From Bacteroidota bacterium (lineage in GTDB: Bacteria > Bacteroidota > Ignavibacteria > Ignavibacteriales > Melioribacteraceae), in contig JAHJUE010000022.1 of the NCBI GenBank assembly GCA_018829205.1, positions 186,001 to 250,000 on the forward strand: a DNA stretch of 64,000 nucleotides, given 5' to 3'. Position 1 is the first letter of the stretch, and every line of letters begins with the position of its first letter. The notes below the pieces were generated by a model. The model did not search any database and was not told the origin of the DNA. It saw only the letters and a list, made by a program, of their open reading frames with translations. Positions 62,297-64,000 of the stretch are shown here, piece by piece. Made by a program: the position numbers and the translations under genes.

Positions 62297-64000
62297 TAAA
62301 TACTTCCCAGCATCATTAATGCATTCTGGACCCAGAAAAACCATCTAACCGCAAGCGAAAGAGATGCCCAATACTTCCCTTCCATTGTATATGAATTATT
62401 AGCGTAATTAATATCCATGATATTTTTATATTCATGGTCAATTACCCCCGCATAAACTTTATTCTTTGTTTCGAACTCAACAATCTTCCACTTCTCTTTC
62501 CCGTCCCAATGTTTATATAATGTATCCGTTTCTGTAATTAATGCGATTTCATTTTTAAATATCCCGTCGCCAAGTCTCTCTACAAACACTTCATATTTAT
62601 TTCCGTTTTTAACAACGCTGCGTACTTTATAATCAAATATTCTGGAATTCTCAAATACATTTTCCCAGAACCAGGATAAATCAATATCGGAATTCTTATT
62701 AACAATATTTATAAAATCCGCGCTTTCCGCGTGAGTGAATTTATAAGTGTCAAAATATTCTTTAAATATTTTCATCATTGTACCATGGCCTAAAATTCTT
62801 TCAAGCGAAAGAAGCATAAGTTCAGGTTTAAAATTAGCGTGCACGAAGTACGGATAAAAGAAGGGAATTTTGAATGAAGTGTCGGCTATGGCACCTATAG
62901 ACATATTCTTATAATAAGCATTTAACGCGTTTGAACCTTCGGGACGGTGGATATTATTAATAGAATATATAATCGGGATTTCTTCAAATGTAAGAAAATT
63001 AAATCCGTATACGGGAATATAATTTGCAAATTTAAAATTCGCCAAAGGTTCGCCGTAATATTCTTTTAATATTTTAGTCGTAAAATAGCTGGTTATGCCT
63101 TCGTCGAGCCATGCTTCGTTTACTTCGTTATTAGCCACAATTCCGTAAAAGTATTGATGTGAAAATTCATGAACGGTTACATTCTCCGGATCTTGAGTTC
63201 CTTTGGGGGAAAATAACGGCGCGCTTACAGTAAAAAACGTAGGATATTCCATACCGCCGGAATTACTTGTACGCGGAACATCAACAAGAGAAATAGTATT
63301 ATAAGGATAGCCGCCAATATTTTTTTCAAAATATTCCAAAGAATTTTTTACGGCGTCAAAATATCTTGGTATAAATTTTTCTTTTTCAGGCTGAACATAT
63401 GTTTTTACAATTAATTGTCCGCCGTCTTTTTTTGTTAATACTTTTTCATTGTATAAAATATTATCAGTTGCCATCCAAACAAAATCATGCACATTTTCCT
63501 GAAAAAATCTTAATGTTTTTTTATCGATATTTCTTTTTTCATTTATTAGATCTCCGGTTGCCGCAACCGTATAATCCATAGGAACGGAAATAGAAACATC
63601 ATATTTACCGAAATCCGAATAAAAATTTGTAAATGGATGAAATTGATTTGTGGTCCATACCCCTTCTTTAAACACACCGGCTTTAGGAAACCATTGTGAG
63701 ATAAAATAGAAATTTCTGCCTTCGGCATAACCAAAACGTAAAAGCGATTTAGGAATTCTGATTTCATATTCAAAATAAATTTGAGCCGAATCTCCGGGCA
63801 ACAAAGCATTATCAATTATTACTTTAGCCACAGTACTGTCGAATTCATTATTAACATCCGGCTGAAAATAAATAAGTTCTTTTTCAACTCCGTTGACCAG
63901 CAATTTACTTATTACAATTTCTGTTTTTCCTTTGTCGTCAACATTAATTCTTTTATTAAGAAGAGTTTTATTGTTTTTAAATCCGTTTGCATACAAATGA
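62296..64000 (-). CDS. M1 family metallopeptidase, N-terminus outside window
   Basis: At least 567 residues; the frame is open to the right edge and the visible part starts HLYANGFKNN, the usual LHLYPNAF-type segment of the M1 N-domain, so the start lies beyond the window. Zinc and general base motif HEFSHQYFYGIVAN near 245 with the second Glu in NEAWLDEGITSYF 18 residues on. GGMEYPTFF is the GAMEN-type exopeptidase motif with altered residues. Probably a periplasmic aminopeptidase-type enzyme, or a membrane-associated form. Coupled by TAATG to the membrane gene downstream. Confidence 0.9.
   Translation of the reverse strand, partial: HLYANGFKNNKTLLNKRINVDDKGKTEIVISKLLVNGVEKELIYFQPDVNNEFDSTVAKVIIDNALLPGDSAQIYFEYEIRIPKSLLRFGYAEGRNFYFISQWFPKAGVFKEGVWTTNQFHPFTNFYSDFGKYDVSISVPMDYTVAATGDLINEKRNIDKKTLRFFQENVHDFVWMATDNILYNEKVLTKKDGGQLIVKTYVQPEKEKFIPRYFDAVKNSLEYFEKNIGGYPYNTISLVDVPRTSNSGGMEYPTFFTVSAPLFSPKGTQDPENVTVHEFSHQYFYGIVANNEVNEAWLDEGITSYFTTKILKEYYGEPLANFKFANYIPVYGFNFLTFEEIPIIYSINNIHRPEGSNALNAYYKNMSIGAIADTSFKIPFFYPYFVHANFKPELMLLSLERILGHGTMMKIFKEYFDTYKFTHAESADFINIVNKNSDIDLSWFWENVFENSRIFDYKVRSVVKNGNKYEVFVERLGDGIFKNEIALITETDTLYKHWDGKEKWKIVEFETKNKVYAGVIDHEYKNIMDINYANNSYTMEGKYWASLSLAVRWFFWVQNALMMLGSI

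Noticed and set aside
1-64000. Prophage, transposon, integron or anti-phage defence island
   Set aside because: No integrase, transposase, capsid, restriction-modification, toxin-antitoxin or defence-type genes were recognised on either strand.

Overview
The window looks like chromosomal DNA of an AT-rich Gram-negative bacterium of the Ignavibacteria/Chlorobi/Bacteroidota side of the tree, most likely an Ignavibacterium- or Melioribacter-like organism. The grounds are three secreted proteins with type IX secretion (T9SS) type A C-terminal sorting domains (YPNPFNP signature), TonB-type proteins, many Sec signals and lipoboxes, a leucine/glutamate-type dehydrogenase, a periplasmic multihaem cytochrome, and ferritin. 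This is inference from gene content. Clear promoters are of the ordinary TTGACA-17-TATAAT kind. No phage, transposase or CRISPR array is visible. The window cuts genes at both ends.

Layout. 0-4.4 kb (minus): two PD40 propeller proteins, an amidase-like Ig-domain protein running off the left end, and a GH18-like protein with a T9SS tail. 4.5-7 kb (plus): ferritin, ribosomal protein L28, an M28 peptidase, each with a good terminator. 7-12 kb: a DUF6600 envelope protein, an M49-like peptidase, a thioredoxin-like protein and a MORN/double-TonB-domain protein. 12.1-14.8 kb (plus): a bounded two-gene unit encoding a five-haem cytochrome and a one-haem cytochrome fused to an outer-membrane barrel, the best candidate for an extracellular electron transfer module. 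14.8-22.7 kb: a YkuD-like protein, a VIT/T9SS protein, a ROK glucokinase, a large PAS/GAF histidine kinase. 22.7-24.5 kb: the only repeat-rich zone, with tRNA-Val, a tRNA-Gly whose T arm is an unusual palindrome, several related palindromes, and an M50-like membrane protease.

24.5-42 kb (minus): UMF1 transporter and NusB; amino acid dehydrogenase; an orphan ABC ATPase with a SanA-like protein; a TetR-TolC-adaptor-RND efflux operon with a candidate operator; TonB; NAD(P)HX repair enzyme with VanZ; a sodium:proton antiporter; AsnRS. 42-46.5 kb: a three-gene signalling relay (TPR kinase, REC-kinase, REC-LytTR). 46.7-52.7 kb: a tightly packed housekeeping operon (PgeF, DMT exporter, FolB, FolK, deoxynucleoside kinase, small membrane protein, GT9, Ppx/GppA). 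52.8-64 kb: a four-PPC T9SS protein, a DUF2797 protein, reverse transsulfuration genes (cystathionine gamma-lyase type, cystathionine beta-synthase), a second cysteine synthase family gene, fmt, def, and an M1 metallopeptidase that runs off the right end.

Most genes are compact and co-directional with 1-8 base overlaps, so translational coupling is common. Several starts were moved from the longest reading frame to a start with a proper Shine-Dalgarno sequence; these are stated in the entries.
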